A stretch of 6,724 nucleotides of DNA, taken from contig JAFXPL010000047.1 of the NCBI GenBank assembly GCA_017527945.1, forward strand, positions 1 to 6,724, given 5' to 3'. The position numbers and the translations under genes were made by a program. Below the pieces are notes generated by a model. The model made no database searches. It saw only the letters and a list, made by a program, of their open reading frames with translations, and had not been told where the DNA came from. Numbering within the stretch: position 1 is the stretch's first letter; the number at the start of each line of letters is the position of its first letter. This stretch comes from Bacteroidales bacterium. GTDB lineage: Bacteria > Bacteroidota > Bacteroidia > Bacteroidales > WCHB1-69. This document shows, one piece after another, positions 5,338 through 6,724 of this stretch.

Positions 5338-5356
5338 CGCGATAAAACCAAATGAT

Positions 5357-6703
5357 ATGGGAAGAAAACTCATTCCCGCTCTAACGGCCTGCCTGCTACT
5401 TGGTTTTCAGACAGTTATAGCGCAGAACAACGAGGCGGTGACGGAAAAGGTAACCGCCAAAGACAGTACAAAGTCCTTAGGCACGCTCACTATCGGCGGC
5501 TATGGAGAGGCGGTGTATAAATACAATTTCTTCAGCGACAACGTTTTCCGCTACTCCCGGGCGGCCAACTATGCCGATTCCCGGGGGCACGGTCGTATCG
5601 ACCTGCCGCATGCCGTCATCATGCTGGGCTACGACTTCGGCCACGGCTGGTCATTTAACACGGAGATTGAGTTCGAGCACGGCGGCACCGAGTCGGCCGT
5701 AGAGATAGAAGCGGAGGAGGCCGGCGAGTTCGAGAAGGAGATTGAGCGCGGCGGCGAGGTCGCCCTGGAGCAGTTCTGGCTGCAGAAGGCCTTCTGGGGC
5801 GGCAAAATGAACATCCGCGCGGGTCACATCGTCGTGCCCGTGGGCGGGACGAACAACGCCCACCTTCCCAACCAATTCTTCGGGGTCTATCGTCCCGAGG
5901 GCGAGAACACCATCATCCCCTGCACGTGGCATGAGACCGGCATCGAGCTGTGGGGCCGCATCAAGGACTGGCGCTACGACGTAATGCTGATCCCGTCGCT
6001 GAACTCCAGCATGTTCAATGTCTCGGGCTGGGTGCACAACGGCTCGGCCTCGCCCTACGAGTTCCGCGTCGCCAACAAGTTGGGCGTGGCCTTCCGCCTC
6101 GACAACTACAGCGTCAAGGGGCTGCACATCGGCGTGAGCGGCTTCGTGGGCAACACCTTCCGCAACGACATCGTCACCGACGAGCACTCCGCCCGCTACG
6201 CCGACGTGCGCGGCACGCTGGCCATCGGCGGCCTCGACTTCAGCTACCAGTGCCACGGCTTCGTCCTGCGCGGCAGCGGCCTCTACGGCTACCTCTCCGA
6301 CGCGGCCATGATTTCCGTCTATAATTCCACCCTGTCGAACAGCTCGCAGTCGCCCTACCCGCACACCCTCGTGGGGCAGTCGGCCTGGAGCGCCGGCGGC
6401 GAACTCGGCTACGACCTCTTCCACACGCTCAAGAACCCGAAGATGGACCGCCACAAGCTCTACCTCTTCGCCCGATACGAGTACTACGACTCCTACCTGC
6501 CCGCCCACACGCTCACCGACTACGAATGGACCGACCGGCACTGCGTGAGTGCCGGCCTCAACTACAGTCCGATAAAGGAAATCATCATCAAGGCCGAAGG
6601 CGGCGTGCGGCTGCTGAAGGCGCAGTACAACGACGAGCCCTGGTGCGCCATCGGCATCACATGGGCGGGAATGTTCAGCAGGGAATTCAGAAAGAGGACT
6701 TAG
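5357..6703 (+). CDS. Outer-membrane beta-barrel protein, porin-like (possibly phosphate-selective porin O/P type)
   Basis: The 448-residue protein starts with a signal peptide (1-22, cleavage at VIA/Q), then a Ser/Thr/Lys-rich linker and a long run of alternating amphipathic strands rich in Gly, Tyr, Trp and Phe, beginning at LTIGGYGEA (44-52). Repeated patterns such as IELWGRI, LGVAFRL and LYLFARYEYYDSYL, and a final strand WCAIGITWAGMF, are typical of outer-membrane barrels. The end SREFRKRT extends 8 residues past the last aromatic, which is slightly unusual for a barrel terminus. Between about 103 and 138 lies a Glu-rich stretch (14 Glu in 36 residues, no Asp), probably a loop. A conserved-looking block near 150-200 (RAGHIVVPVGG, then PCTWHETG) resembles Bacteroidota porins, so passive uptake of anions or other small solutes is the likeliest role. 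A -7 box at 5329 gives it its own transcript. Barrel identity is likely; substrate and exact family are not established. Confidence 0.75.
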   Translation: MGRKLIPALTACLLLGFQTVIAQNNEAVTEKVTAKDSTKSLGTLTIGGYGEAVYKYNFFSDNVFRYSRAANYADSRGHGRIDLPHAVIMLGYDFGHGWSFNTEIEFEHGGTESAVEIEAEEAGEFEKEIERGGEVALEQFWLQKAFWGGKMNIRAGHIVVPVGGTNNAHLPNQFFGVYRPEGENTIIPCTWHETGIELWGRIKDWRYDVMLIPSLNSSMFNVSGWVHNGSASPYEFRVANKLGVAFRLDNYSVKGLHIGVSGFVGNTFRNDIVTDEHSARYADVRGTLAIGGLDFSYQCHGFVLRGSGLYGYLSDAAMISVYNSTLSNSSQSPYPHTLVGQSAWSAGGELGYDLFHTLKNPKMDRHKLYLFARYEYYDSYLPAHTLTDYEWTDRHCVSAGLNYSPIKEIIIKAEGGVRLLKAQYNDEPWCAIGITWAGMFSREFRKRT

Positions 6704-6724
6704 AAAGATTAGAAAGATTAGGAA
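6700..6724. repeat. Start of a TTAGAAAGA tandem repeat at the stop codon of the porin-like gene
   Basis: Two copies of TTAGAAAGA (6700-6708, 6709-6717) and a partial TTAGGAA (6718-6724) run off the window. The TAG stop (6701-6703) of the porin-like gene is part of the first unit. Read on the - strand the unit is TCTTTCTAA, close to the CTTCTAAA unit at 4282-4450, so this is probably the same repeat class in inverted orientation. Only 25 nt are visible. Confidence 0.7.

Noticed and set aside
5352..5384. Small upstream frame (10 codons) overlapping the start of the porin-like gene
   Set aside because: It starts 5 nt before the real ATG in another frame, with no supporting signal; probably chance.
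5651..6541. Long - strand frame of 296 codons opposite the porin-like gene
   Set aside because: It is a shadow of GC-rich third positions; the product is Val/Ala/Glu-rich low-complexity sequence with no motif, while the + strand frame has a signal peptide, promoter and barrel strands.
1..6724. Insertion sequence, phage, integrase or defence-system genes
   Set aside because: No transposase, integrase, nuclease or other defence domain was recognisable apart from the truncated PIN remnant.

Overview
The window reads as the chromosome of a member of the Bacteroidota, most likely a GC-rich uncultured Bacteroidales. Four lines support this: a C-terminal type IX secretion (Por-type) sorting domain, the Bacteroidota-style promoter box TAnnTTTGC ahead of several genes, the near absence of Shine-Dalgarno sequences, and signal peptides cleaved before Gln (FGQ, QGQ, IAQ). 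No mobile element, CRISPR array, rRNA or tRNA was found.

Layout. Positions 1 to about 600 are visibly AT-richer than the rest. They hold the 3' part of an unrecognised gene (2-376, +) and, convergent to it, a 56-codon remnant of a VapC-like PIN-domain toxin (411-581, -). Short perfect hairpins separate the two. From about 660 the sequence is GC-rich and every gene lies on the + strand. A two-gene unit encodes an exported TraB/GumN (TIKI-like) protein (706-1593) and, 24 nt later, a secreted CotH-type atypical kinase with a lamin-tail domain and a T9SS sorting tail (1618-3642). A separate promoter precedes a dCMP deaminase (3707-4198). The next gene is a short COG0731-like radical SAM protein (4451-5227). 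A further promoter leads to an outer-membrane beta-barrel, porin-like protein (5357-6703).

The most unusual DNA lies between the deaminase and the radical SAM gene. Ten heptamers (TTGGCTG type, 4201-4270) are followed by about 20 units of an octamer/nonamer (CYYCTAAA type, 4282-4450), filling almost the whole gap from stop codon to start codon. The second array sits in a 180-nt stretch without a single G on the + strand, which runs up to the ATG. A related repeat in the opposite orientation begins inside the stop codon of the last gene and runs off the window end.

How the genes work together: the TraB-like/CotH pair plausibly forms an envelope or extracellular module, in which an exported putative protease or chaperone is co-expressed with a surface-delivered kinase. 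The deaminase (pyrimidine deoxynucleotide supply), the radical SAM enzyme and the porin look like unrelated housekeeping or accessory genes. I found no convincing new multi-gene defence or biosynthetic system. The best leads are the repeat-filled intergenic region and the T9SS-routed CotH kinase paired with a TIKI-like protein.
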